A stretch of DNA of 64,000 nucleotides from Sisyra terminalis. Lineage: Eukaryota > Arthropoda > Insecta > Neuroptera > Sisyridae. The notes beneath the pieces are model-generated. The model made no database searches. It was not told the DNA's origin and saw only the letters and a list, made by a program, of their open reading frames with translations. Where the stretch lies: positions 12,793,689 to 12,857,688 of the forward strand of contig OY292274.1 in NCBI GenBank assembly GCA_958496175.1, in the 5' to 3' direction. Position numbers and translations under genes: made by a program. Below, one piece after another: positions 1 through 12,972 of the stretch (position 1 is the stretch's first letter; each line of letters starts with the position of its first letter).

Positions 1-2612
1 ATAAGTGAGCATTATGTTCTTTGACTTTCTCATATTGTGAACTTAAAAAGCCGAAATACGAATTCTCCAATAAATATATTAGTGAGCGAATATCCCCTTA
101 AATTCGGCGAACTAAAAGAAATTCTAACAGACCATTTTGTAAACTAATGTAAGTGGCTTCTATCGATAGAAAAAGAGTGACAATTTAAAATGTTCTTCCA
201 GAGCAGAAGGTATACGCCAAATCGTATATGGTGAACTCGCGATTATCCACTATGGTTATATTGAATAATTTAAATTCAGATATCATTTATATAAATTGAC
301 TATCGTGCGTCCGTGCGTGCAGAATAGGCTATACGCATGCGCTCTGTTATCCCCACTTACGCATTCAAAACGTTGGTAAGGGTAGTCACTACTAATGTAT
401 TTATTTGTGAATACGTATTTCGGATTTTCAGTATGTGAAAGCCAAAAAACAATTCTCACTTATAAACTTAAACTTTATCATTTTCAGATATATCTACTAA
501 TCAGAGTTTAAAATTTTAAGCAGACCCAAAGTTTTTGTTTCTAATAATAAATCAGCTTTGTTTTATATTAAGCCGTAATAACGTTTCGCTTTTAACGAAC
601 TTGGATTGATTATTAAATTTGAAATTTCAATTGTTTATTAAACGTTATGTGTTACAAACTTTACTACCGTTTTTCACTATTTTAGGGGAGAAATTTTCAA
701 AAATCCTTTCTTATTATATATCTGCATCGTATAAGGAAAACACTTTCCAAATTTCATCGACACAAACGTGCACTTATATTTGAAAATACAATGTAAAACG
801 AAAAAAAATAATAACCTTCTTTATGTTAGTTAACATGACTAAAAAACTATTCGATTTCGGACATTTGGACGTTGTACATACAAAATTGTTTGAAATAGGT
901 GGAAACCGTAGAAGTAAATTCGAATATTTTATTTATTTTCAATAACAATAATTGGTTGTCAAATTGTTGTAAATGCCGAAAAAAAATTAGTATCGAAGAT
1001 TTTATATTTGAATAGTGAAATATATGGAAAAAAATTGCTACCTCAATGCTTTTCAGCCGAATATATAATTACTCTAGATCACAACCATTGGTTCATAAAA
1101 TAAAATAGATTTTAAAAAGTTTGATTGTTAAAAAACGAACCAAAATTTAAAATCGCCTATTTGGTATAAGTACTACATAAGTATTAAACTTTCATACTAA
1201 TTTAGTGATATGATGTTATTTAAAATATTGTTATTAAAATGATATAAAATAAACACTTATGTTTTATTTCTTAATATAATTTTAGATTAACTTTTTTTTA
1301 TATTAACAACACTGATTATTAAGTTTAAAATTTCGATTATTGATTAACTCTACATTATCTCATATTAAACATTTTCTTGAAATAAAACCTTTAGTTGTGA
1401 ATGCAACGGGCGGCTACTAGTTTTAATAATAAATATATATATAGTTGCACACGGTTTAACTTGATTATGGAAGAATTTTATAAATTTTAATTTCGCGGTA
1501 GTGTTGTACTTTGTAGTTGTGTAATAGTTTTGAGTAAAGTTAATTCGGGATACGAGACAGTGAGATGGGATTGCTATTAATATTCAAAAATCTGAACTCT
1601 TAACTTTTAATATTTTGACGCGAATATTTTGGAAACTTTTTACTATTTTAAGTCATAACTAAGACCGACTTTATTGAACATGACGATAATTTTATTTATG
1701 CATAGGTGCTGATTGATTGACGGATTATTTAGTTCACGGTAAGTATACCTACCGTGGACATACGCAATAAAGCATACTTATTATTTATATACATATATCT
1801 AATATATATCTACAAAAAAGGTATCGTACAAGTTTTTGATATATTTATTTCTTCAAAAGTTATTCGAGGTCAAAGTTGAACTAAAGAGAAATTTTAATAT
1901 TTTTTCAATTTTTTGACGCAACCATCAATTTTATGAGAAACTTTTATAGGACATTTTTTGTAGAGCATTTTTTTTCTGTAGCTTATCTCTATAAAAGTTT
2001 TTTTATATTTTTCACAAGTCCTAAGTTATTTGCATTAAACTGAAAATTCTCTGAATTATTATATTTTTATCATATTTTTTTTTTATTTTAATTAAATAAC
2101 TTAGGACCTGTGAAAAATATCAAAAACTTTTAAAGAGATAAGTTATAGGAAAAAAAGGGCTCTACAAAAAATTTCCTGTAAAATTTTCTCATAAAATTGA
2201 TGGTTGCGTCAAAAGATTGAAAAAATATTAAAATTTCTCTTTAGTTCCACTTTGACCTCGAATAACTTTTGAAGGAATAAATATATCAAAAACTTATAGA
2301 GATCTTTTTTGTAGATCATTCAAGTTTTTACAAGAATATATCTTCGTCATTCCAAAATGACAATATTTATATATATATTAAAAAAAATTATTAAAATTAA
2401 TGGATCATTACCAATAACTATTATCTTCAAAGCAACAGTTTATTAAATGTGTCTTTTTAAAGTTGAAAAAATAGTGTTTTTAAGTATGATTATGTTTTTC
2501 GTAAAAGAAATAACAAAAATGTAAACTTTCTTTATACCACTGCAAGTAGCAAATCTAAAAAAAAATATAACCAACACCTACGTTACGCAGACGAAGCGCG
2601 GGCATCTGCTAG
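1..2612 (+). mobile_element. Helitron, nested and partly duplicated, 3' end at 2612
   Basis: The right end shows a Helitron 3' terminus: ACGCAGACGAAGCGCGGGC, then CTAG at 2609-2612 followed by T. The body at 1-290 and 1435-1800 matches the element at 31410-33807 in the same orientation. The stretch from about 385 to 1400 matches that element in the opposite orientation, so a second copy has inserted or the element has rearranged. A palindromic element (1808-2316) also sits inside. The 5' end is not in the window. No Rep or helicase coding remains. Confidence 0.7.
1808..2316. mobile_element. Palindromic (fold-back/MITE-like) element in a Helitron
   Basis: A large inverted repeat: left arm about 1808-2035, right arm about 2090-2316. 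The ends read ATCTACAAAAAAG and, at the other side, CTTTTTTGTAGAT. Internal segments such as the one around GACGCAACCATCAATTTTAT are mirrored on the other arm with few changes. The unpaired centre is short and AT-rich. There is no coding capacity. Sequences like its end (TTTTTTGTAGAG) recur near 38110 and 51385, so the family is present elsewhere. Confidence 0.75.
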
Positions 2613-5600
2613 TAAAAAAATATTCTTTAATGGTTTGAATAATTTTTTTTTACTTAAAGTTACAAAAGTTATCAATTCGGAAACACAGATTTAAAAAAAA
2701 TGTAAAATTTTGCATTAAAAAGGAAATATTTTTTAAAAATTAGTTTGTAATTCATCAGTGCCCTTAGTTAAATTTAAATTCCTTTTTAAATATTTTTTTT
2801 AAGTTACAATTACTCAGTGATAATGGACTCCTCTTTGCAAGTTTCTAAAACAATTCCATTGGTTGGGTTATGTCCTCAGCTTAAAGTTACAGAATTTATG
2901 TTTTTCATAAGACTATTTCTCTTTATGTATTTTTTTTTTTATATTATTTAGGCATTAAAATTGGTACAAATAAAACAATCTAATTTCATTCTTTGCAAAT
3001 CAGGAAAAGATGAATGAATGAAGGAAAATCAACATTGAATAATTAAATGAGCCATTTTAACTTTTATCGATACGGAAAAGAGCGTTAAACAATTTGGAGC
3101 ACTTTTCATTTGAAAAAATTAAGCCAATTCATCATTTAAACGATAAATAAAATGGTATTGAATCAAATGCGAGCATGTTTAAACCGCAAACTTGATTATT
3201 ATTATAGAATTTGTAAAACGAGAAACTGAAATGGAAAAATGGGGAAAAGAGCGTAGAACGGTGGTAGCAAGCTGGTTTGTCTCGTACGCTAAATCGAATG
3301 GACGTATCGTGTGAAAGGAGCTCTACATTTGCCACAATATTGTCCGACGTGGAAAGCAAAGTGACAAATGTGCTGGGGGTGGGTGGTGGTCTGTGGAATG
3401 AATAGAATTGGGTGCCATGGGGGCAAAGTGACTTGAACCTGGCTAGAGGCGGTGCCCGGCATCACATCAGTGTTTAACGAACCGTTTGAATTTGTGTGGT
3501 CTGAGCTTCGCAAACTTGAAGCAATCGGAGAGAACAATATGGCTTGCGTTCTCGGCGAAATGAATAAAACCAACTCTATTTTTCTCGCATTGTTTCACAT
3601 TGTTTGGCATGGGGGCAAATGGGGCATCGGGGGTGTCGTTGGACTTGACGCGTACATTGTGCATTCAACTAAATATCGTGTTCAACTAACATTTTATTGG
3701 GTTAAATATTACAATCAAACGGGAATTATGTTACGCTAAGTGGCATTTGACTTAAAATTCAATTGTATTGATACAAACACCGTAGCTTATTTCATCAACT
3801 TTTTAAGCCTTTTTGAAAGTTTTCTTAATCTAGATTATAGTGATATTTGATGTATTTTCCTTAAAATTTTCTGCCACACTTGCTTCCTTATTTCTCATAA
3901 TGTATTAGCTTACAGCCCACAATCTATATAAATAAACCTTAAATAAAACCTTATATAAATCACCTTAAACATGATTGGATTGCAAAGTATATTTTTACTG
4001 AGTGACTATAAAATATTCCTAAATTGCTGAGCAGCTTTTTTTTTTATTTTATTTTACATTAATTATCTTCAAACTAAAATCTTTAGACATGTGTGTTAAA
4101 ATTCCAACATGGAAGAGTTTGTTTTATGTTTTAAAAGCTAATGGTTTTCCTCTTCTCTGTGCAGAGTATATTGGGAAAACAAATTTAGTGACAAGTAGGC
4201 ACAAAGAAAAATTATTTAACGTTTTCAAAACTTTTAAAGTAAATCAACCATTTCAGATTTGTCCATAAAAGAAAAAAAAATATTTAAAATTTATAAGTTT
4301 AAAAAAATAGATAAATTCAATTAAATCGTCAGGTAATAATTTTTTTTAATTTGAAAAATCAAAATTATAAGAACATTTTAATATTTAAAAGCATCATTCA
4401 AGGAATTATTCAGTTCTATGCTTTGATTTCAATTTATTTGAAAATCGATGAAAAATTTAGGTTTATAGTTTTATAGTTTAACTCATAAAGGAAACGCGAT
4501 GCAAACACAAATAAATAAATAAGTAGTACCGAAAAAAAGAAATATCTAAACAAACACAACAAAAAAGTAAAAAAAAATGTCTCTGGTTTCATATTTCTTA
4601 ATTTTTCAACTCCCAATTTCCTTCTTTACTTTTCCGTCGATTTTGTAGTAAAAGTTGCTAGCCAAAATAATATATATAATATATATAATAAAAGTTGTTA
4701 GCCAAATTCGATAATATAACAAAAGTAATTTAAACCGATTTTAATTTTCAATACCTACGTACTCGAAATTCAAAATTTTCCAATTGAAATGTTTTGTTTC
4801 CAATTTAAAATTTTAGATTTTTCAAACAGGAAATTATATTAAATTTTTCCTGTTCAATTACCGTTGGTTTTTATTTTCGTAATAAATTCAATTTCAGCTT
4901 CTTTATGCAAAAAATATAAAGTTTTTTGTTTTGAATATTCGATTCTGATTCATAATATATTCAACCCAGACCAATTGAAGTTTATCTTATCTTAGTATTG
5001 ATGCAACGAATCGTAAAAGACATTGAATCTTTAATATTAAAGCGATATATAAAACGTGATAAAAATCGTAATAATGTGCATAATCTAGGTCATTTAATAT
5101 ATAACCGAATGAATTATATATACTTGTACTGTTCTTTATATCTGGTCTCCATTAAAGATGCTGATAAGATGATAAGAAACTATAATTTTTGCAGTGGGCC
5201 ATAAAAAATTTTTTGAAAGCCATAATAATTTTGCACATTAAAGTTTTTCGTTCATGAAGAACTTTAATAATCCATATATTTAGAAGAAAGTTAAATTATT
5301 TTCTTGCTTTAATATGAAACTAATTCATATGAACATTAATGCTGAAAGCTGGTCAAAATGGAATCTTTGGCCATATTGTTGTTGATAAAATTAATTTATA
5401 TTGACATAAATTCTTTCCTGTTTGAAGTTCCAGTTATAATATTTCCTTTTTCGACAGAGAAATTCAAGCAATTCAAAAAATATTCAAACCTTTAACCAAA
5501 CATTCATTTGTAAAAACAGTACATCTGTTTACTTTCATTCCACATATAAAATTATGACTTATTTCTTATAAAATTGCAATGGAAATATTTAAAGCAAAAG

Positions 5601-6238
5601 AAATCTTTACGTCGAACAATTTCATAATAATCTTATCAAAAATCATCTTTCGTATTTCATGTTAACAATGCATGCCATTATTCCATAAATATCATTCAAG
5701 AATGTTATTTCATGTTATTCGTTGTTGTTCCATGTTATCCCATCCACTTATATCGAGGTATGTTTCATAAAAATTATTCAACCTCCTTAACGTCACACAT
5801 AATTTAATTCACGTATTCGTAGTGTTTCGTCTAGCTTTTTTCTTACGTAAAGTTCTTAGTGCACTCTTTTTTTTATTTCACACGATACCGTACCATTTGC
5901 GGCACGTTTTTCCATTAAAAATATACGTAGATGGTGGAGGAAAATTGAAATATCGCATCGTGTAGTTAAACACGATATTAACTTTACCAAAAAAAAAAAA
6001 AAAAAAAATATAAAAGAAACGACCGAAAAAGCTCTAGTAACAATCTATTCCCGAGTACCTACTATTGAAACACTTCAAATAAACTGTTCAGTTTACGTAT
6101 TAGTAATAAACATTTTGTCATAAGTTTTATTACTGCCATAAATTTATAAATAAGTATATTTCAAATATATTTTTGAGATCTTTTTTTTTCTAATTGATGG
6201 TTTCGTAAGGATGGATCAGTCATTTAATAGAAAAACTA

Positions 6239-7861
6239 CACCGTAAAAAGAGCGTACTAATCTCAATCGTTTTTCGTTTGGTTAAAATCAGCTGTAAGGT
6301 TGAATACGGCGAAATGCGCATAATCTTTAAATCAAGCGCTATACGAGTTTCAAAATGTTTTTTGGACCAAGAAACATTCAGTTGAGTGGAGAACTTAGCG
6401 ATGTTAAGTCAACTTCGATTTCTTTGTACGAAATCACCATCATATTTATTTCAAATAAAATATAAACTTAATTAACAAGTTAGATACTTCTTTTAAACAT
6501 AACTAAACTTAATTCAAATATAAACGAAATTGAATGAAAAATTTTATATATTTGGTTTAATTCGCACAGATATTTCAACCAAAAAAAAAAAATAGTTTCA
6601 ATTAAATTTTATTTAAAATTAAAAATATACTTTGCTAGAAAATAGGTTTAATTTATTAAATAAAGGCTGATTTGGTTTTCATTTTATATATTTTATTAAG
6701 AACAAATGTACATAATTATAACTTATTTTTAAACAAAACAAAATATGTAAACTTAAATTATTTAATTAAATGTATAAGCCCGTACTATATTTAAGAACTT
6801 TAAAAACTCCTAGCGCATACTATAAAAAATACAAATAATCATTTATTAGAATAAAATAAAATATATTATTATAAATATAACATACTTTAATATCAACAGC
6901 AAATCCTCGCTGGCTTTCTTTTGAAGTAGGTTTCCAATAATTTTTTTGTTGGACTGATACTACGGCTCGTGGAGGAACAATAAAAGTTTAAAATATATAA
7001 ATATTTTAATTTTTTTAAAAATTATATACAAACCTCAAAAACTATCAATAAGATCTTCTAGCCTCTGACTCAATAAATATACTTTAACCGCGTCATCAAC
7101 CCTTTTTATAAAATACAATACATGTAATAATCGTTCAACACAAACTTTCCACTAAATTTTCTTTAATGAATACTAAAATATGCTATTACACTTATTAAAA
7201 CAAAAATTTATTAATAATGTTGTATACTTACAAGTTAAAATGTTAAATAAAAAGCAAAATTCATAGTTTCAAATCGATAATACAGCTTAGAAAACACAGA
7301 GGTAAAGTATAGAGGGTTCATGTTTGATCCTGTATTCGACTCGGCAGCTCTATCTCTCTCCAACTCACTTTTTCACTTCAACGACCTAGGTCGGAGCGCG
7401 GTCCTTTCAAAACTTCAATATAATTACTAATAAAATTAATGAATGACAATTTGAAAGCAAAAGAGAGAAGGAGAAGATGGAATAATTTTTATTTATTGTC
7501 AATACTCTTGGATAGTATTTATATTTGATTATAATCGGCATGAACAATAATTGACAATAGTGATCCAGCACTATAAGCGACTGTATTGAACATTTCATGT
7601 TATGCGCATGAGCAGCTTAGGTACACAAAGATAAAATCCCTTAATTTTGATGTGAAATGTGTAGGGGAGTTCACTCAACTACACTTACCATTTTTGTGAA
7701 TGTATTTGGCATTCTAAACAAATACGCGTGTTTCTTGACACAAGAAATATAAAATTCTTGATTCAAACCGTTTGGGATTGAATAAAGCGAAATAGATTTC
7801 ACCAAAGGTAAATTAGTCAAACTCCTAAGGAGTTTGACCTCAGAATCAATTTTTTACAGTG
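6239..7861. mobile_element. TA-flanked DNA transposon, copy 1 (1.62 kb)
   Basis: The element begins CACCGTAAAAA and ends TTTTTACAGTG, inverted repeats of about 11 nt with one mismatch, and is flanked by TA on both sides (6237-6238 and 7862-7863). A TA duplication points to the Tc1/mariner superfamily or a non-autonomous relative; this is inference from the ends. It is about 1.6 kb and shares its whole length with 14946-16324 except for roughly 240 bp at about 6465-6710 that the other copy lacks. Inside are a 19-nt palindrome, CAAACTCCTAAGGAGTTTG (7819-7837), a 12-nt palindrome CGACCTAGGTCG near 7382, and a short conserved - strand reading frame near 6890-6983. Confidence 0.8.
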
Positions 7862-8039
7862 TACTCTTAATAAGCCTTTTAGATTTTTATAGCTTAAAAG
7901 CTTTAGACTCACATATGAACAGCAAAGAAACCAAATTGAAAACAACAAACATTGAAAAACTGAAATATCAAACTTACTCAATGAGTATTTCAACCACTTC
8001 AATGTAAATAATTCCCCAGAAAGTTGCATCATTTTCTAA

Positions 8040-9261
8040 AATATCAATTCCCCACAAACCCTCATACAAGGCTACAAGGCTATAAATCAACAAAAATTGG
8101 ACTATAGAGCCATAATATATGATTCAGCATTAAAAAAAACACTGGCGACTATAAACAAAATCCATAACGAGGCACTACGAAGAAGAGGAGCTTATCGAAC
8201 TAGTCCTATTAACAGCATCTTAGCGGAATCCAATGAACCTCTCCTGCCATACAGACGTAAGGAATTAGTAATCAAATATTGTCTAGGATCAAAATGTAAA
8301 ATAGGAAACCCTGTACTAAATTATCCTAAAACCAGCAACCCAATAGACACCTTCTTTCATAACTACCCGAAGTTCCCTCAACCAATACATATAAGACTTT
8401 CCAAATATATACAAGAACTTAATATAAGCATTCCAGAAACAACACGTACTATTTCCCCATCCCTCCTCCATGGAAAAATACAAAAATGTCAATAGATCTG
8501 TCCCTAGGACTTCATCTTATCAGTGGAACAACAAACACTGTTTTTCAGAACCTGCTGTAGAAAATAAAGAATACAATGTTCTCTTGCGAAACGTACGCTA
8601 TCCTGAAATCCTTAAGGATGGTAGGACGAAACCAGCGTAGAACACCTGTGGCCATATATACAGACTCGCAATCGACCCTCACGCCAGTCCTTAACGATAA
8701 AAACCCTGACAGAATAGTACAAATGACTAAGGAACAATTATATCACTTGGAACAAATGGACAGAAAATAGTCCTAGTCTGGATTCCAGGACATTAGGGAA
8801 TCCCAGGGAATGAAATGGCCGATATAGCGGCCAAAGAAGCCACAAACGGTGAGGAAACTGATGGAGAAGATTTTTTTTTGGAAAGGGACCTGATAGCGTT
8901 GGCAAGAAGAAAGAGCTGGATACAGTGGAATACCCTGTGGCAAGGGCGTCCACAGAAATTGTCCAAAGTAAGAGACTCGGTCCTTGAGTCAAGCCCTGAA
9001 ATTGGCAAGCCCTCATAACAAGACTTAGAATCGGCCATACTAAGCTAACTCACAGCCAAATAATAAAAAGGGAATAACCGAATACTTGCCCATGATGTGG
9101 AGAGATACTTACAGTGCACCGTTTACTTATAAAATGCAGAACCTAAATTGGTTGTCGAACCGAACAACTGCCAAGTTCTATAAAGGAATGCCTTAATTCG
9201 CCGAAGGACATCGAAAAAACAATAAGGTATTTAAAGTCAATCGACATAATAAATAAAATTT
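8040..9261 (+). pseudogene. Decayed I-like LINE: end of reverse transcriptase and RNase H
   Basis: Broken coding sequence of a non-LTR retrotransposon, 5'-truncated. In order: the post-polymerase segment LDYRAIIYDSA and RTSPINSILAESNEPLLPYRR (8097-8495), an RNase H segment with IYTDSQSTL near 8660, the later RNase H block VWIPGH followed by IPGNEMADIAAKEA (about 8775-8840), then TRLRIGHTKLTHSQ (near 9020) and a Cys-rich tail. The last codons read KSIDIINKI and stop near 9261. Several frameshifts and stops separate the pieces. An RNase H domain after the polymerase is known from the I, R1 and LOA groups. The TTA-rich tract that follows fits an I-type simple-repeat tail. Confidence 0.85.
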
Positions 9262-9284
9262 GAAGAAGGCATTATCAATTCGTT

Positions 9285-9478
9285 ATTACTACTGTTATGT
9301 TATTATTATTAATATTTTTTTATTATTATTGTCGTTGTTAATATTATCTACTATTATAATCAGATTATCTACTGTTAAAGTTATCATAGCTATTACTATA
9401 CTGCTTTTATTGCTATTGTTACTACTGCTGCTTCCATTCTATTTATATAACTATTATTATCATATACGTTATTAGCAT
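9285..9478 (+). repeat. TTA/TTG-rich simple tract after the LINE
   Basis: About 190 bp of imperfect TTA, CTA and TTG triplets directly after the LINE coding end. It is best explained as a degenerate 3' tail of the element. The open frame across it (about 70 residues of Leu and Ile) is a low-complexity artefact. Confidence 0.7.
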
Positions 9479-11881
9479 AAAAACTACTTAAGTTATTAAG
9501 TATAGATTTACAACGCTAAATGTATATATTCTATATATTGTATTGGGCATTTTTTTATACTATGCCCTATAGTCGCTAATAACCTGAGAAGTTGAAACGA
9601 CTTGAAATAATTTATAAAAAAATTATTCAAAATTTAATTTTAAATCATATTCAGAAAAGAACAAAGATATAAATCAGAAAATTTACACAAAGCATTTCTT
9701 TCTTCTTTTTTTCTATGGATATTTTCAAATTTACTTTTGCAACATAATTATATAGCTTTCATATCATTGCAATCTCCTTATCAATCAAAAATGTCAATTT
9801 CTTACCATTAAATAAATAGCTCATCGCAATCTTTTCAAAACGAAACCAAAAGATTGATATTATCTTTAATAATAACTGAGGAAATATAAATTTTCATTAC
9901 ATGTACGTACAATGTGATGAAATGATAATTTATGCATAAACGTGTTTTTGAACAGTGGAATCGGAGCAGGAAAATTTGTATTGAAAATTTTGCATAAATT
10001 AATCTTCTGTAAAATATTGTGTAGACATTTGTGTGGGTGGGGAGATTAAATTGTTGATAAAGACTCAATAATCTATCGATATGATAGTGCCCCTATCAAG
10101 ATGAATCAAAGCAAAACAAAGCTACAACTAAAAGTTTCATCGAATTTTCAAGCCTTATATATCCTCCGACTTGGATAATACTACTGATACCAAAGTCTCA
10201 GGATTAGATTTTATTTCAAATTCTTGATTTGTTGATTACTATTGTAATAAGTAGTCTCAAAGTAAAATTCTGGGAAATGACCAGAGATAAATGTTTGGAA
10301 TCAAAGGCATTGTTAAAATTAAAAGTGATTTTTGAAGAACTTGGATAAAATTTATATACAGTTTTATGTTGACCGGAACAAATACTGAACAAACTGATAT
10401 AAATCTCGAATTAACTGAATCAATAAAACTTGAACCAACTGTTACATTGTTAACATTGAATCTAGTTTAAATAATAATAATTTTAAATGAAGAATTAATG
10501 CAAGCAATTACATAATATTTTTCAAGCAAGTTTGAAAAATTTAGTTTCTAAACTTACAATACACTATTTAGTCTGAAAATCGCAAGTTAAAAGATCAGAC
10601 ATTTTTATCAAGGGTTAAATTTCTTAGTTTATTGACATCTTATTTTTTGTCGATATGGCTACATTAGGAAAATGGAAAAGCATAGTTGTAGATTTTTACT
10701 TGTTATTACATAAAAAATAGATATTGAAACATTAAGGGTCAAATCGAAACTGTTTATGTGTGTAAGAATTGAACAATTGAGCACAATGTAATGGTAATAT
10801 AGAAAGCACTGCGGTTTATATGCAATTAATATGGATCGGGAACCTCCTATTGTGTTTCAGATATAGTGGAGCTGTCACCATAAAGGAAATATTGAGTAAA
10901 TCATAAAGCGCTGTACCTCGAAATATTGAATTGTTTCTGAGTGTGTAAAATCCACGTACCTATGATATTGACGTCCACATTCATACTGGAATCATGAAGG
11001 ATGATGGTTAGGGAAATGGGGGTAGGCGATGCGCGTTCAAGCTTCAGAGTGAAGACGAGATTGATGATTGCATATTAACTATCCGGTCCGCCCAACACCA
11101 TTTCGCTCACATAAAATAATATTAATAAAACAAAGCTACCCCTGCACACGAATATAAATTGCACCATTTCAATATCGCCGTATGGGAAATATGAGATATG
11201 GCTTTTATAGTTACTACAAACACCGCAAGAATTAGCATGTGTGTGTATGTTCTATATGTGCTTTCATGTCTCAACTTATTCCCCCCTCAAGGTGTATTCC
11301 TAGTTTCAATTCGAACGTAGGGGGTTTTGCTATGGCGTATCTTTTTTTTTTTTGTGTACGAGCAGTAGTTACAAAAGCACTATTTAACTTTCTCCTTCCC
11401 TAATTTCAATACCCCTTCTTATTGCATGTAACCTGTAAATATTATTATGCAAGATGCAGTTCAGATTTCACAGTATTATAAGCAACTACAGAGCCACAAG
11501 CAAGGCTCCCGCTACTAATATTCGCTTCAGCTGTGTCTTTTGTAACTCTTGATTACAAATTGCCTCAAATTTGCTTTACATATCACAAACTAGATGATCC
11601 AATAAAATTTCGATACAAAATTAAAAAGATTGCAGTTTATTGTACTAAAATTAGTTTTTGAAAGTATTTAGAATCCCATTAACTTTGAATTATTTGAACC
11701 TATTTATTTAACTAAAATATACAAACATAAGGCTTTAAAAACTTATATCACAGAATAAAACAATATGTGGAATTTTTACGTTAGCTATATTTACATCCAA
11801 TTAGGATTTTTCTTTATCAAATACATAATATTTTCTTTAGAGATTGACTTATTTAAACTATTTACAAACTTTTATAATCAA

Positions 11882-12738
11882 CTAGCTGCTACCCGCGACT
11901 TCAACTGCGTAACGTAGGTGTAGATTATATTTTCTTTTTAGATTTGCTATTTGTAGTGGTTTATGATAATTTGTATTTTTCTTATTTCTTTTACGAAAAA
12001 CATAATCATACTTAAAAACACTGTTTTGTCAACTTTAAAAATACACATTTAATAAACTGTTGCTTAGAATAAAATATTTATAAATATCTAAAAAGTATAT
12101 GTTCAATTGCGTATGCCTACGGTAGGTATACCTATCTTGAACTAATTGATCCATAAATCAATCACTATCTATCCATAAAAAAATATCGTCAAGTTCAATG
12201 TCGGTCTTAATTATGACTTAAAGCAGTAAAAAGTTACCAAAACACTCGCGTCAAAATAGCAAAAGTAAAGGATCTATTAACATCAACTATGTGTTTTGTG
12301 TATATAAACGTTTATATTTCAAAGAGGCAATAATTTAGACTTTAAATTCAATTTACTGTGCTTTTTATCAGTTCGACTAAAAATATTTTTACAGATTATT
12401 TTCTAACTTTTAATTATCTTTCCAAGGATATTTAACTCGCCTGTCTAAAGTAATTTTTTTTTGTCTCATCCCTAGGGAATATCATTCCTTATTATTTTTA
12501 AGGAATAATAAGTAGCCTAACATGTGTGAGAAATTGTTTTTTATCTTAATACCAAATTTTATTAAATTCGGTTGTTCCGTTCTTTAGTTTAACCGGGACA
12601 CACAGAAAGACAGACAGACCAAAAATTTTAAAAATGTTAAATTTGGATTAAAAGCCTCTTGAAACAAATATTTACCCTAAAATTGGGTTCAAAATCGAAA
12701 TATACAGACAGGCGTACTAATTTTTTATATTACTATAA
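11882..12738 (-). mobile_element. Non-autonomous Helitron
   Basis: On the - strand the 3' end is at the left: CTAG at 11882-11885, preceded by A on the + strand, next to CCCGCGACTT, the hairpin region shared with the elements at 27537 and 46569. The right end carries the degenerate complement of the shared 5' start (AGACAGGCGTACTAAT, then an AT-rich stretch). The interior matches parts of the copy at 46569-47881. It is about 0.86 kb with no coding capacity. Confidence 0.75.
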
Positions 12739-12866
12739 ACGAAACCACTTACTAGTGTTACTTATGTCTTAATAATTCAATTTCGCACTATTTCATACAT
12801 CTTAAAGACATTTGTTGTAACCCACATCCTCTGACTATGAATTCTCTGTTTATTGTTATAAGTACT

Positions 12867-12869
<3 letters not shown>

Positions 12870-12901
<32 letters not shown>

Positions 12902-12902
12902 C

Positions 12903-12942
<40 letters not shown>

Positions 12943-12972
12943 CAAATATATTAAATATATATATATATATAA
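12870..12972. repeat. AT dinucleotide microsatellite
   Basis: About 100 bp of nearly pure (AT)n, interrupted twice by short ACT-containing breaks. Confidence 0.95.

Noticed and set aside
3452..3739. Open frame of 95 codons in a GC-richer block, + strand
   Set aside because: No recognisable domain, no splice-site context linking it to the Side-family exons, and other frames are equally open on the opposite strand.
9260..9475. Leu/Ile-rich open frame that looks like a membrane protein
   Set aside because: It is a translation of the TTA/TTG-rich LINE tail.
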